A program made the position numbers and the translations under genes. From NCBI GenBank assembly GCA_002350845.1, contig DEFL01000052.1, forward strand, positions 1 to 42,291: a stretch of DNA of 42,291 bases, read 5' to 3'. The first letter of the stretch is position 1. Every line of letters begins with the position of its first letter. The notes under the pieces are model-generated. The model saw nothing but the letters and a program-made list of their open reading frames with translations, was not told the origin of the DNA and did no database searches. The stretch is from Christensenella sp. UBA2853 (lineage in GTDB: Bacteria; Bacillota; Clostridia; Christensenellales; Aristaeellaceae). Positions 31,651 through 40,042 of this stretch are shown here, piece by piece.

Positions 31651-32160
31651 ATGTCTGTAAAAGAGGAAGTCCTGTCCCGTCTGGACAGTCATCATATCCC
31701 GTACACCTGCCATGAGCATGCACCGGTCAGTACCATGGAGGACTGCCTTGCCCTCCCTTTTGTCAACGATGAGGTCATGTTCTGCAAAAACATCCTTCTG
31801 TGCAATCGTCAGCAGACGGATTTTTATCTTTACCTGACGCCTCCGGACAAACCTTTCCGCACGGCCGATGTCAGCAAAAAACTGCAGACAGCTCGGCTTT
31901 CCTTTGCGCCGCAGGAGATTCTGCCCGAACTCCTTCATCTGGAAAGCGGCTCGCTCAGCCCTTTTGGCCTCTGGTGGGATGCGATGCACCGCGTCACGCT
32001 GGTCATCGATTCCGAAATCCGTTCTGCCCCCTTCCTTGCGTTCCACCCGTGCGATCATACAGCCACGGTTCTCCTGACACAGGATGCCTTCTTCCAGCAG
32101 GTCGTGCCTGATCTCGGTTCCATCATGATTGAGCTGAACATTCCCCGGCACACCCTGTAA
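31651..32160 (+). CDS. YbaK/ProX-type prolyl-tRNA editing protein
   Basis: 169-aa free-standing editing domain of the ProX/PrdX family, which removes alanine wrongly attached to tRNA-Pro. The family pattern is present: an N-terminal MSVKEEVLSRLDSHHIPY helix, a T-V/S-STMEDCL segment, and FCKNILLCNRQQTDFYLY with the conserved lysine (about 46), then LSFAPQEILPELL and GSLSPFGL. AGGAG lies 12 nt before the ATG, slightly far. It is transcribed alone and followed by a terminator whose 3' arm doubles as the next promoter. Confidence 0.9.
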   Translation: MSVKEEVLSRLDSHHIPYTCHEHAPVSTMEDCLALPFVNDEVMFCKNILLCNRQQTDFYLYLTPPDKPFRTADVSKKLQTARLSFAPQEILPELLHLESGSLSPFGLWWDAMHRVTLVIDSEIRSAPFLAFHPCDHTATVLLTQDAFFQQVVPDLGSIMIELNIPRHTL

Positions 32161-32176
32161 GTTCTTCAGATATGTT

Positions 32177-32220
32177 AAACGGTATATTTGCATCATCAGG
32201 TTGCAAATATACCGTTTTTT
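32177..32220 (+). terminator. Terminator of the prolyl-tRNA editing gene
   Basis: 16-bp stem AAACGGTATATTTGCA and its complement, about 9-nt loop, followed by TTT. It lies 17 nt after the stop and overlaps the next promoter. Confidence 0.88.
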
Positions 32221-32229
32221 GTGTATGAT
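32201..32229 (+). promoter_or_regulatory. Promoter of orphan binding-protein gene, inside terminator arm
   Basis: TTGCAA (-35), 17-nt spacer, TATGAT (-10). The -35 and spacer are the 3' arm and T-run of the preceding terminator. Transcription would begin near 32236, after the only upstream in-frame ATG (32225). Confidence 0.65.
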
Positions 32230-32281
32230 TTATATAACATATTTGGCTGCATATCGTCCCTGTCACAAAGGAGGTCATCCT

Positions 32282-33346
32282 ACGAAACGGCTCGTCGCTC
32301 TTCTTTTTGTACTCTTTTTTCTTGCGCCAACTGCTTCGCACGCTTCTCAGCAGCATCATATTGTGTTTCTCTTCTCTGATCTGGCAGACCCTTTTTCTGC
32401 CCAAATCCGTGTCTGTCTGGAAACTGCATTTGCTCAGCGTGATGAACATAAGGAGGTCATGGATGCCCACGGCAGTTTCCGGACGCAGTTCGATCAGGTC
32501 ATGGACGCTGCCGCTTCCGGTACTGACCTCGTCTGCATCCAGTCCTGTGAATATGCTTCCCTCTCTGCTGCACAGGAACTGCTGGATCCCCTTGAAGCGG
32601 CTGGAATCCCCGTGATCTTCTTTGGGAGAAGCATCGCTCCATCCCATGAGAAACTGGTCCGATTTCTTTCGGATCATCCGGACTGTCTCTATGTCAATCA
32701 TGACGTCGAAGACATCGGCCGGGTTCAGGGAACTTCGATCGGTGAGTACCTCTGTGCGCACTATACAGACTGTGATCTCAACGGCGACGGCATCATCAGT
32801 TTCGTCTGTTTTCAGGGGGATCCCTATGACCCGGACGCCGTCCATCGATCCAGGTTTGCCTGTGACCTGGCGAATCAGGTGCTGGAAGAAGCCGGATATC
32901 CGGCTCTTCAATGGTATGATGGAAGCGACTGCTGTGCGCTTGCTGATCCCCAGTGCATGTGGTCCGCTGCTTTTGCCCGGGACACCCTCAATGACCTTCT
33001 GAAAGTCTATTCTCCTGCGTCTGGAAACATGATCGAACTGATCATCTGCGGATGCGACGATATGGCCAATGGCTGCATCAACGCCTTATTCCATATCGAT
33101 CTGAATACCGATGTGCCCGGCAGTCTCTGCATTCCTGTCTTTGGCGTGGACGGTACAGACCTCGCCAGGGAACTGATCCAAAAAAAGCGCATGACCGGTA
33201 CGGTCATACGCAGCCCCGAACACATGGTCCGGTCATTGACAGCAGCGATTTCCTTTGTTCTTGATGCGGTCCCATTCGATCCTCAGACGGAACGTGTGGA
33301 AGATGCCTGCGTGTTCCCACTGTATGAATACCTCGGAAATCGGTAG
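32282..33346 (+). CDS. Orphan sugar-binding-type periplasmic protein (MglB-like), ACG at start position
   Basis: 354 aa if read from codon 32282. The product begins (M/T)KRLVALLFVLFFLAPTASH, a textbook signal peptide with cleavage near SHA. The codon in the start position is ACG, 7 nt after a perfect AAAGGAGG, and no ATG, GTG or TTG is available within the signal peptide. The mature part has the galactose/ribose-binding type I fold, with a calcium-loop-like DLNGDGIIS as in MglB, VIFFGRS, and IICGCDDMANGCINAL. No permease or ATPase lies nearby, so it may be a sensor or serve a distant transporter. Either ACG starts translation at low level or the start codon was lost by a single T-to-C change. 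Confidence 0.75.
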   Translation, partial: TKRLVALLFVLFFLAPTASHASQQHHIVFLFSDLADPFSAQIRVCLETAFAQRDEHKEVMDAHGSFRTQFDQVMDAAASGTDLVCIQSCEYASLSAAQELLDPLEAAGIPVIFFGRSIAPSHEKLVRFLSDHPDCLYVNHDVEDIGRVQGTSIGEYLCAHYTDCDLNGDGIISFVCFQGDPYDPDAVHRSRFACDLANQVLEEAGYPALQWYDGSDCCALADPQCMWSAAFARDTLNDLLKVYSPASGNMIELIICGCDDMANGCINALFHIDLNTDVPGSLCIPVFGVDGTDLARELIQKKRMTGTVIRSPEHMVRSLTAAISFVLDAVPFDPQTERVEDACVFPLYEYLGNR

Positions 33347-33356
33347 CATCCGTTTC

Positions 33357-34289
33357 TCAGATCTCCATGCGCAGCTGATAATCCTTCCAGCTCTCCTGCA
33401 CCGCATGATGCACAATATCCCCCGGTTCGTCATGTCCGAGCAGAAACGGTGAGTGGACATCGTGTCTGCGCATGTTGGCCGCTACCGATTCAATATCGGT
33501 ATTGGCATAGCAGTAACGGCAAAAATGTCCGCAGCTGTTGTACGCTCCGATATCCCCGCTCAGATAGCATGCGCAGCTCTCTCTTGCAGGTTTCAGGGGA
33601 ACAGTTGGTTTCAGCGGCATTCCCGCGCCTTTCTCATATTCTGCAAGCGTCATGCATCCGGAGCAGTCGGCTCCAAACCGGGCAAGCTCATTTCCTTCTC
33701 CGCACGGCTTTAATACCATCCCGCATGCTCTTGCCGTTTCCGCCATGCTTTCCCCCATCCTCAGGCGGTCCTCACGTCCCACCTGATGGACACCCGGGAA
33801 ATTCCTGACGACCTTGGGATACATGTCAATGAATGAGATGACTGCCGTTTCGGTGTATCCGGCAAGCTGCTCAGCCATGCTTCGGAAGGTTTCAATATGC
33901 CATTGAACCGTATACTTTCCCCAGATCAGGATGGGATCGTATCTCCAGCCGATTCTCTGCTTTCCCACCATCCGTGACAGCCGCTGAAACACTGAAATGA
34001 TTCTGTCCGCAGGTGGAACATTCCGTTCAATCTCCCGTCCATACCCGGTCAGCGTCACATACCAGAACTGTCCGTAAGGTTCAAGGAGCTTCATATGAGG
34101 AAACATCGGCTCTGGATTCTTTGAGCAGAACCCGATGACATCCACTACATCCGGTGAAATTGTATATTCGGTCACCGATTGGGGATTATACGGATTCCGG
34201 ACCCGCACCATTCCCTCCTGAAGCCGCTCTGCAAACCATTCGCTGTAAAATGCCGGGATATCGGTTCTCTGTCCTGTCTGCAGAATCAT
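33357..34289 (-). CDS. DUF1848 family protein, probable iron-sulfur protein
   Basis: 310 aa matching the DUF1848 family. It begins with an ILQTGQRTDIPAFYSEWF-like stretch, has an LTGYGREIERNVP segment and a set of C-terminal cysteines: CSGC near 209-212, CACY near 239-242, and CGHFCRYC (253-260), a CxxxCxxC arrangement that recalls radical SAM iron-sulfur binding. The function is not known. It starts 4 nt inside the end of plsY (ATGA), so the two are co-translated. It ends 10 nt from the convergent binding-protein gene with no terminator between. Confidence 0.88.
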   Translation of the reverse strand: MILQTGQRTDIPAFYSEWFAERLQEGMVRVRNPYNPQSVTEYTISPDVVDVIGFCSKNPEPMFPHMKLLEPYGQFWYVTLTGYGREIERNVPPADRIISVFQRLSRMVGKQRIGWRYDPILIWGKYTVQWHIETFRSMAEQLAGYTETAVISFIDMYPKVVRNFPGVHQVGREDRLRMGESMAETARACGMVLKPCGEGNELARFGADCSGCMTLAEYEKGAGMPLKPTVPLKPARESCACYLSGDIGAYNSCGHFCRYCYANTDIESVAANMRRHDVHSPFLLGHDEPGDIVHHAVQESWKDYQLRMEI

Positions 34290-34873
34290 TCCTCAGCCTC
34301 CCCTGCCACATGCTCCCGCAGATGTCTTGACGCCACAAGCGCAGCGATCACCACCATGCAGAGATTCATCTCAACAGAAGAGCCGATCACAAAGCAGAGC
34401 GGGGCAAACAGTGCCAGCGATGCAAGAATCAGCTTTCTGTGGTCATGGATCACCGGAAGCAGCACCAGAATGCATGCAGCCCATAGCAGCGCATACAGTT
34501 CCCGCGGCATCAGGCCAATCATCAGCCCAAAAGCTGTACAGATTCCCTTTCCGCCTCGAAAATGCAGCATCGGCGGATACATATGTCCCAGCAGTGTGCC
34601 TGCCAGAGGCAGAAGCATCGCCCAGTCCGGCAGCGCAAGGACATACCGCGCGCATGCAGCAGGAACCATTCCTTTGAAGATGTCCAGGGCGGCCGCAAGA
34701 AAAGCCAGGGGCATGGATGTACACAGATGGACATTAAATGCGCCTGGATTTCCATCCCCATAGTTTCTGACATCCACGTGATACAGGACACGCGGCAGCA
34801 GATAGGCGTACATGACCGATCCCATCAGGTAGCCGCCAAGCGCTGTCAGAATTGAGAGGATTGCATCGTTCAT
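34286..34873 (-). CDS. plsY: Acyl-phosphate glycerol-3-phosphate acyltransferase PlsY-like
   Basis: 195-aa membrane enzyme of the PlsY family, which transfers an acyl group from acyl phosphate to glycerol 3-phosphate, the first step of phospholipid synthesis. Conserved: GSVMYAYLLPR (loop 1), GHMYPPMLHFRGGKGICTAFG (loop 2, split as GHMYPP and FRGGKG), and about five membrane segments. Loop motif GDGNPGAFN replaces the standard GSGNxGATN, so this may be a divergent copy and not the housekeeping enzyme. AAAGGGAC precedes the ATG. It heads a two-gene unit with the DUF1848 gene. Confidence 0.85.
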   Translation of the reverse strand: MNDAILSILTALGGYLMGSVMYAYLLPRVLYHVDVRNYGDGNPGAFNVHLCTSMPLAFLAAALDIFKGMVPAACARYVLALPDWAMLLPLAGTLLGHMYPPMLHFRGGKGICTAFGLMIGLMPRELYALLWAACILVLLPVIHDHRKLILASLALFAPLCFVIGSSVEMNLCMVVIAALVASRHLREHVAGEAEE

Positions 34874-34910
34874 GCCTGCTTGTCCCTTTCTTTATTTGTT
34901 GTCCATGCTG

Positions 34911-34967
34911 TGCAGAATCACCATTCTGCAGGAAAGAGGCAGCACTGCTTGTCCAGTGCTGCCTCTT
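34911..34967. terminator. Two hairpins after the lipoprotein gene
   Basis: A 14-bp stem AAGAGGCAGCACTG and complement (34934-34967) follows the lipoprotein stop, then an 8-bp stem TGCAGAAT/ATTCTGCA (34911-34930). Neither has a good T-run on the minus strand, so termination may be partial and plsY may be fed by read-through; no clear promoter for plsY was found. Confidence 0.55.
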
Positions 34968-34970
34968 CTG

Positions 34971-35825
34971 TTACTTTGTGATTTTCACTGAATGACGGAA
35001 CTGTTTATACACTGTATCTTTGTATGTTTCTGTATAGGCTTTGGGCCAGCTCAGCTCAAGAACATACAGTTTCTTGCCAATGCAGACAACATGCACGCGT
35101 CCGCCTACATTCTGTCCGTTCTTATTGACACCTGAATAATCCGCATACACACCGGTCTTGTCGAGCAGTGAGCGTGTAGCAGTGTTTGTCGGACTGAAGG
35201 AATTATAGTCCGAGCGATACCGGCTCAGAATGCTCTTCACTTCTTTGGCCATTTCAGACTGAGAATATTCTGTATTCACGGCATACACTGAGACTCTCAG
35301 GGTCGCCTGGTAATCCACGCTCATATCCGGATTGGTCAGCTGGTAGGATGTCTGTTCCACATCATTGACGATCCATCCTGCAGGCGCTTCGAAAGAGAGA
35401 CTGAGCTTGGTTGCGTCATACACAGTATATTCAGAGAATGTCAGCGTCGGAACAGGCGATGGTGTAGGTTTGTCAATCGGATCGATGACAACAGGGGTCG
35501 CACCGGCATACTGGCTGTTCATGGTCGGGGCACTTGTAGGCTCCGTATAAACCGTAGCCGGCTGATCCAGAAGAGCAGACAGATCGGTCACGCCGCCCAG
35601 TTCACTGCCGATGTCTTCCTCGGATGCAGGATCATAGGTATCGTAATCAATCTCTGTATTCACTGTGGGCACAGGTGCCGGAGCATTCGTCGCCTGGACC
35701 TGAATATTCTGCGTCGCAGAACCTGCCATCTGGTATTCCGTCTTCTGACATGCGGAAAAGCAGAATACACACGCTGCAATCAGCATCATCAGAAGAATCC
35801 GTTTCCACATATTCAGTTTCTTCAT
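34971..35825 (-). CDS. Secreted lipoprotein of unknown function
   Basis: 284 aa from ATG 35825, with GGGAGG upstream. Signal peptide with a clean lipobox (FSAC, Cys26), so it is probably anchored on the outer face of the membrane. Residues about 40-145 are a low-complexity Pro/Thr/Ala linker with repeated PTP/PAP units. The C-terminal domain (about 150-284) begins FSEYTVYDATKLSLSFEAP and contains paired beta-strand patterns, as in small extracellular PsbP-like domains, but no firm family can be given. It lies 31 nt after yhaM, the last gene of the rplI operon. Confidence 0.75.
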   Translation of the reverse strand: MKKLNMWKRILLMMLIAACVFCFSACQKTEYQMAGSATQNIQVQATNAPAPVPTVNTEIDYDTYDPASEEDIGSELGGVTDLSALLDQPATVYTEPTSAPTMNSQYAGATPVVIDPIDKPTPSPVPTLTFSEYTVYDATKLSLSFEAPAGWIVNDVEQTSYQLTNPDMSVDYQATLRVSVYAVNTEYSQSEMAKEVKSILSRYRSDYNSFSPTNTATRSLLDKTGVYADYSGVNKNGQNVGGRVHVVCIGKKLYVLELSWPKAYTETYKDTVYKQFRHSVKITK

Positions 35826-35856
35826 GGTTGGCCTCCCGTCCGCCTTTTCATCGGCT

Positions 35857-36825
35857 TCACTGTTTTTTGCTTTGAGTAATCTCTTCATATAACGGATGAT
35901 ACATCCGTCTTCCATCCAGGCTCATGATCTTTTCTGAAAATGCTCCCGGCGGTGTTCTGTCTTCAACGGTCTTCATTTCGTTCATTCTTGCATCCAGCAG
36001 ATCGATCCAGTGGAGCGCCTCTGCCTCCAGAAACATGGGGTACCTGGGACTGCCATATTCCGGAATGCCATGATGCGAAATCATCATATGCTCAAGCAGC
36101 TGAACGCATTCCCCTGAAACGTTTTCTTCCCTGGCCGCTTCATCCAGAAGGGAAACGCCTCTGACCAGATGGCCCACAAGCAGGCCGTCCTTTGTATAGT
36201 CTGACACATTGCCATACTCATCGCTCTGCATCTCCACAGTCTTGGCAAGGTCATGCACAATCACGCCTGCAAGCAGAATATCCGCATTCAGGAACGGATA
36301 ACAGGTAAGAATCTGTTTGGCTGTATGCAGCATATCCGTCGTGTGATGCAGAAGACCGCTTTTTTCTGCATGATGCATGCGCATGGCTGCGGGATAATAA
36401 AGCAGCTTTTCCCGTGTCATGGCAATCATTCTGCCGACCAGTTTTCTCAGATCTTCCGACTGGAAAGAAGCAATGGTCTGCTCGATTTCCTGTATCATGG
36501 CCTCGGGCTTTTCCGGCGCACAGGGGATCAGCAATGACAGGTCCACTGTCTCAATCTCTGTACGCAGATGCATGCGTTCAATCTTCAGCTGGATCCGACC
36601 TTTGAATTCCTGAACCTGACCGCTCACCCAGACAATGCTCCCCTGAGGAGGAGCCGTGACCTTTTCATCCCATCGCTTGCAGTTGATCTCACCCGAGCAG
36701 TCTGCAAGATTCATGTCAAGATACGTTTTTCCTTTGCTGTCAGACCGCAGTTCTGAGGAACGGACGAGCAGAAAGCCATCAAAGCTGCTGCCCGGCAAAA
36801 GTGTCGAAACCTGTTGCTGCTGCAT
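35857..36825 (-). CDS. yhaM: 3'-5' exoribonuclease YhaM
   Basis: 322 aa: an N-terminal OB-fold nucleic-acid-binding domain (about 15-90) and an HD hydrolase domain. The HD domain has His160/161 in LLHHTTDML, the His191-Asp192 pair in VIVHDLAK, and a later HHGIPEYGSPRYPMFLEAEA segment, all typical of YhaM. It trims RNA (and single-stranded DNA) from the 3' end and is found mainly in Bacillota. GGAGGAT precedes the ATG. It lies 24 nt after dnaB; this pairing is not the textbook neighbourhood but fits a nucleic-acid operon. Confidence 0.93.
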   Translation of the reverse strand: MQQQQVSTLLPGSSFDGFLLVRSSELRSDSKGKTYLDMNLADCSGEINCKRWDEKVTAPPQGSIVWVSGQVQEFKGRIQLKIERMHLRTEIETVDLSLLIPCAPEKPEAMIQEIEQTIASFQSEDLRKLVGRMIAMTREKLLYYPAAMRMHHAEKSGLLHHTTDMLHTAKQILTCYPFLNADILLAGVIVHDLAKTVEMQSDEYGNVSDYTKDGLLVGHLVRGVSLLDEAAREENVSGECVQLLEHMMISHHGIPEYGSPRYPMFLEAEALHWIDLLDARMNEMKTVEDRTPPGAFSEKIMSLDGRRMYHPLYEEITQSKKQ

Positions 36826-36849
36826 GCAGAATCCTCCGAGTACATGTAA

Positions 36850-38199
36850 TTAGACCGGCGCTGAATTTGCCTCCGGCGCGAGATTGGCATAGGTCGTGTA
36901 TTCCGGAAGCCATGCAACTTTGATGTTACCCAGCGGGCCGTTTCTCTGCTTGGCAATAATCACTTCGCCAACATTTTTCTCCTCACAGTTCTGGTCATAA
37001 TAACCTTCCCTGTGCAGGAACATCACGACGTCAGCGTCCTGCTCGATAGAACCCGAATCACGAAGGTCTGAGAGCATGGGGCGTTTGTCCACTCGGGTCG
37101 TCGCTGCACGGGAGAGCTGAGCGCACGCAATCAGCGGCACCTTCAGTTCAAGCGCGATCGCCTTCAGGGAACGGCTGATTTCACTGACTTCGAGCTGCCG
37201 GTTCTCTGCTGCTGTATCGGAATGCATCAGACCCAGATAGTCGACAACGATCAGATCCAGGCCATGATCCATCATCAGACGTCTGCACTTGGACCGCAGC
37301 TGAGAAGGAGAAATACCCGCTGTATCGTCTATGAAACAGCTGGATGCAGAAATCGGTCCAACAGACCTCGCCAGCTTCATCCAGTCATCCGATGTCAGTG
37401 TTCCGGAACGTACCTTCTGCATGTCCACACGGGCATCAGAGCACAGCATACGAAGAACAATCTGCTCTCTGGGCATTTCCAGAGAGAAAATGGCAACCGT
37501 TTTCCCTGCATAAAAAGCCGCATGGCTTGCTATGTTCACGGCAAAACTGGTCTTACCCATTGACGGGCGTGCACCAATCAGAATCAGTTCGCCCCCATGC
37601 AGACCGGTCAGCGTATTGTCCAGGGCCGTAAATCCGGTTGGGACACCGGAAATTCTTCCCTTCAGTTCGCTGAGTTCCTCAATCATGGAATAGGTGTTCA
37701 GAAGCACCTCGCGAATCGGTTTTAATGTGTCCGTCCCCGACCGCTTCATGACAATGTCAAATATGGCCTTCTCAGAATTGGCAAGCGTTTCCTGCAGCGT
37801 ATTCTGCTGACTGTAGCATTCCTGCGAGATCTGCTGGCTGGCTGCAATCAGCCGGCGAAGCACACTTTTTTCCAGCACAATCTGAATATAGGCCTTGACA
37901 TTGGCGGTAGCCGGTGCATATCCGTACAGTTCAACGAGATAGATGTTCCCGCCAATGCCATCCAGCGTCCCGCGGCGCGAGAGTTCAGCCTGGACAGTCA
38001 TCAAATCGATGGGCATCTGCTGGAGATTGAGAGCGATCATAGCGTCGTAGATTTCCCGATGCGACGGCTGGTAGAAATCGTCTTTGACCAGCATTTCCAC
38101 CGCCAGCTGTACAGCATGGTTTTCCTGCAGCATTGAGCTGAGTACGCTTTTCTCCGCCTCCACACTGTTCGGGGGAATCATTGACCTGAGTTCACTCAT
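36850..38199 (-). CDS. dnaB: Replicative DNA helicase DnaB
   Basis: 449-aa hexameric helicase that unwinds DNA at the replication fork. The N-terminal primase-interaction domain begins PPNSVEAEKSVLSSML and the RecA-like motor has Walker A GARPSMGKTS (209-218), ending with DLRDSGSIEQDADVVMFLHR and the AKQRNGPLG loop. No intein or insertion is seen. GGGAGAT precedes the ATG. It lies 33 nt after rplI, the conserved rplI-dnaB order of Bacillota. Confidence 0.97.
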   Translation of the reverse strand: MSELRSMIPPNSVEAEKSVLSSMLQENHAVQLAVEMLVKDDFYQPSHREIYDAMIALNLQQMPIDLMTVQAELSRRGTLDGIGGNIYLVELYGYAPATANVKAYIQIVLEKSVLRRLIAASQQISQECYSQQNTLQETLANSEKAIFDIVMKRSGTDTLKPIREVLLNTYSMIEELSELKGRISGVPTGFTALDNTLTGLHGGELILIGARPSMGKTSFAVNIASHAAFYAGKTVAIFSLEMPREQIVLRMLCSDARVDMQKVRSGTLTSDDWMKLARSVGPISASSCFIDDTAGISPSQLRSKCRRLMMDHGLDLIVVDYLGLMHSDTAAENRQLEVSEISRSLKAIALELKVPLIACAQLSRAATTRVDKRPMLSDLRDSGSIEQDADVVMFLHREGYYDQNCEEKNVGEVIIAKQRNGPLGNIKVAWLPEYTTYANLAPEANSAPV

Positions 38200-38232
38200 C
38201 TGTTCATCTCCCTTCCCACCGCAGCGGTTTTC

Positions 38233-38685
38233 TTATTTCTCCAGCGGAACAACGTGCACGGTCATCTGCGTGGTGATGCCGCTGTACAGCCAGACGCTCA
38301 TGGATACATCTCCGACCTGCTTGATCGGTTCAGAGAGCTCAATCTTTTTCTTGTCAATGCGAATGCCATACTGTTTCTCGAGCTCATCAGCAATTTCTGC
38401 AGTCGTCACAGAACCATACAGGCGGCCTTTTTCTCCGCATTTGACAGCGAGCGTAACGCCCTGATTCTTCAGCTGCTTGGCTTTTTCATTGGCTTCCTGG
38501 CGCTTTTCAGCTTCTCTTGCTGCTTCTGCAGCACGCTTTCTTTCAACTTCCTTCATCGCGCCGGTTTTGGCTTCCATAGCCAGTTTTTTGGGGAAAAGGA
38601 AATTGCGGGCATAGCCATCGGAAACAGATACGATATCGTCCCGCTTTCCAATATTCTTCACATCCTGAAGAAGAATGACTTTCAT
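38233..38685 (-). CDS. rplI: 50S ribosomal protein L9
   Basis: 150 aa, full length. N-terminal RNA-binding domain with the signature GYARNFLFPKKLA, a long connecting helix (about 40-75) and a C-terminal domain ending in TVHVVPLEK. GGGAGGAT lies 8 nt before the ATG. First gene of the rplI-dnaB-yhaM-lipoprotein operon, with its own promoter at 38749-38777. rpsF, ssb, rpsR and gdpP, often upstream, are not present. Confidence 0.97.
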   Translation of the reverse strand: MKVILLQDVKNIGKRDDIVSVSDGYARNFLFPKKLAMEAKTGAMKEVERKRAAEAAREAEKRQEANEKAKQLKNQGVTLAVKCGEKGRLYGSVTTAEIADELEKQYGIRIDKKKIELSEPIKQVGDVSMSVWLYSGITTQMTVHVVPLEK

Positions 38686-38748
38686 TGATATAAATCCTCC
38701 CTGTCCGCTTTGCTCAATCCATATTTATACTGAAAAACAGACTGTTAT

Positions 38749-38777
38749 ATTTTACTCCGCGCCGTCGCCTTTTGCAA
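38749..38777 (-). promoter_or_regulatory. Promoter of the rplI operon
   Basis: Minus-strand TTGCAA (-35), 17-nt spacer, TAAAAT (-10), giving a leader of about 55 nt. It is divergent from the mreB promoter. An imperfect 9-bp inverted repeat (GCACACAGA...TCTGTGCGC, 38791-38815) lies between the two. Confidence 0.7.
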
Positions 38778-38839
38778 GCGGGGAGCTTCCGCACACAGAA
38801 ACAGTGTCTGTGCGCAGTGCTTTAAAGTCAGATCCAAGC

Positions 38840-38868
38840 TTTACGTACCAGTCACTAAATGATATAAT
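38840..38868 (+). promoter_or_regulatory. Promoter of mreB
   Basis: TTTACG (-35), 17-nt spacer, TATAAT (-10), about 40 nt before the ATG. Confidence 0.7.
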
Positions 38869-38913
38869 GATGTGTCTGCAACCAGACAAAGCAAATGCAA
38901 TCGGAGGTTCTGT

Positions 38914-39939
38914 ATGGCCCAAAACCATGACATCGGTATCGATCTTGGCACATCTCAGGTGCTCATTTCTGCCAGAGGCAGGGGCATTGTGCTTAGGGAG
39001 CCCGCCGTCGTCGCGGTTGACCGCAACACCGGAAAGGTGCTTGCTGTAGGATCAGATGCCTATAAGCTGATCGGACGCACCCCGGGCAATGTTCAGGCGG
39101 TCCGTCCTCTTCGTCAGGGAACAGTCAGCGACTTTGAACTGACCAAAGAACTGATCCACGCCATGATCAAGCACGCCGTCGGAAACCATTGGTTTTCACG
39201 TCCCCGCGCCGTTCTCGCGCTTCCCACAGGGGTCAGCGATACCGAAAAGCGTGCCATTCTCTCTGTCATGCTCGACGCGGGCATGAGAAAAACCCAGCTG
39301 ATCGATAAGCCTGTCGCGTCCGCGATTGGGATCGGGCTTCATTTTACGGAGCCTTATGGCAATATGATCATTGATATGGGTGCCGGGGCAAGTGATATCG
39401 CCGTACTTTCTTCAAGTGAGGTCATTGTTGGCACCTGTACCCAGATCGGCGGCGACTATTTTGATGATGCCATCATCCGTTACCTGAGGAAAAAGCACAA
39501 TCTGCTCATTGGAGACCGGACGGCTGAGGAAGTCAAAATCACCCTGGGAAGTGCAGTGCCTCCGGATAACGATCTGACCATGCACGTGACCGGCCGTAAT
39601 CTGATCTCCGGACTTCCCAAAACGCAGACGGTTTCTTCCCTTGAAATCTATGATGCATTAAAGGATCCTGTCGCAGACCTGATCGAATGTATACAGTCGG
39701 TCATCGAGCACACGCCTCCTCAGCTGGCTTCTGACATTTTCGACGACGGCATCATTCTCGCCGGCGGTGCGGCTCAGCTTTCAGGTCTGCCTGATGCGAT
39801 TTATCAGGAACTGCACATTGCCACAGGTCTTGCCGATGACCCTTCCACCACCACCGTCACGGGCTGTGCGAGAGCCCTGGAGAACACACCTGAAATGCGT
39901 TCCTATCTCCAGGATGCATCCCGTTCAAGGTTTCTGTAA
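38914..39939 (+). CDS. mreB: MreB-family rod-shape protein (actin-like)
   Basis: 341 aa from ATG 38914, with GGAGG 6 nt upstream. Phosphate-1 motif GIDLGTSQV, then GIVLREPAVVAVD, VRPLRQGTVSDFE, phosphate-2 NMIIDMGAGASDIAVL, GDRTAEEVKITLGSA and adenosine motif LAGGAAQLSGLP, all in MreB order. MreB filaments guide lateral wall synthesis. It stands alone without mreC, mreD, rodA or PBP2, as Mbl/MreBH paralogues do, so it may not be the primary copy. A 9-bp hairpin spans the stop codon and a strong terminator follows. Confidence 0.93.
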   Translation: MAQNHDIGIDLGTSQVLISARGRGIVLREPAVVAVDRNTGKVLAVGSDAYKLIGRTPGNVQAVRPLRQGTVSDFELTKELIHAMIKHAVGNHWFSRPRAVLALPTGVSDTEKRAILSVMLDAGMRKTQLIDKPVASAIGIGLHFTEPYGNMIIDMGAGASDIAVLSSSEVIVGTCTQIGGDYFDDAIIRYLRKKHNLLIGDRTAEEVKITLGSAVPPDNDLTMHVTGRNLISGLPKTQTVSSLEIYDALKDPVADLIECIQSVIEHTPPQLASDIFDDGIILAGGAAQLSGLPDAIYQELHIATGLADDPSTTTVTGCARALENTPEMRSYLQDASRSRFL

Positions 39940-39980
39940 GACAGAAACCAGGCATTCCCACATATCCGCCCGCAGCATTC

Positions 39981-40016
39981 AAACGGGCCGGCTGAATCAC
40001 TCAGCCGGCCCGTTTT
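39981..40016. terminator. Bidirectional terminator between mreB and the secreted protein gene
   Basis: 15-bp perfect stem AAACGGGCCGGCTGA and complement with loop ATCAC. T-runs on both exits serve the two convergent genes. Confidence 0.9.
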
Positions 40017-40042
40017 CATTTGTCGTGTGTCAGCAATTCATA

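Noticed and set aside
32123..32911. 262-codon minus-strand frame opposite the binding-protein gene
   Set aside because: The sense frame shows a signal peptide and the MglB-like motifs. The antisense frame crosses the prdX-type gene terminator.
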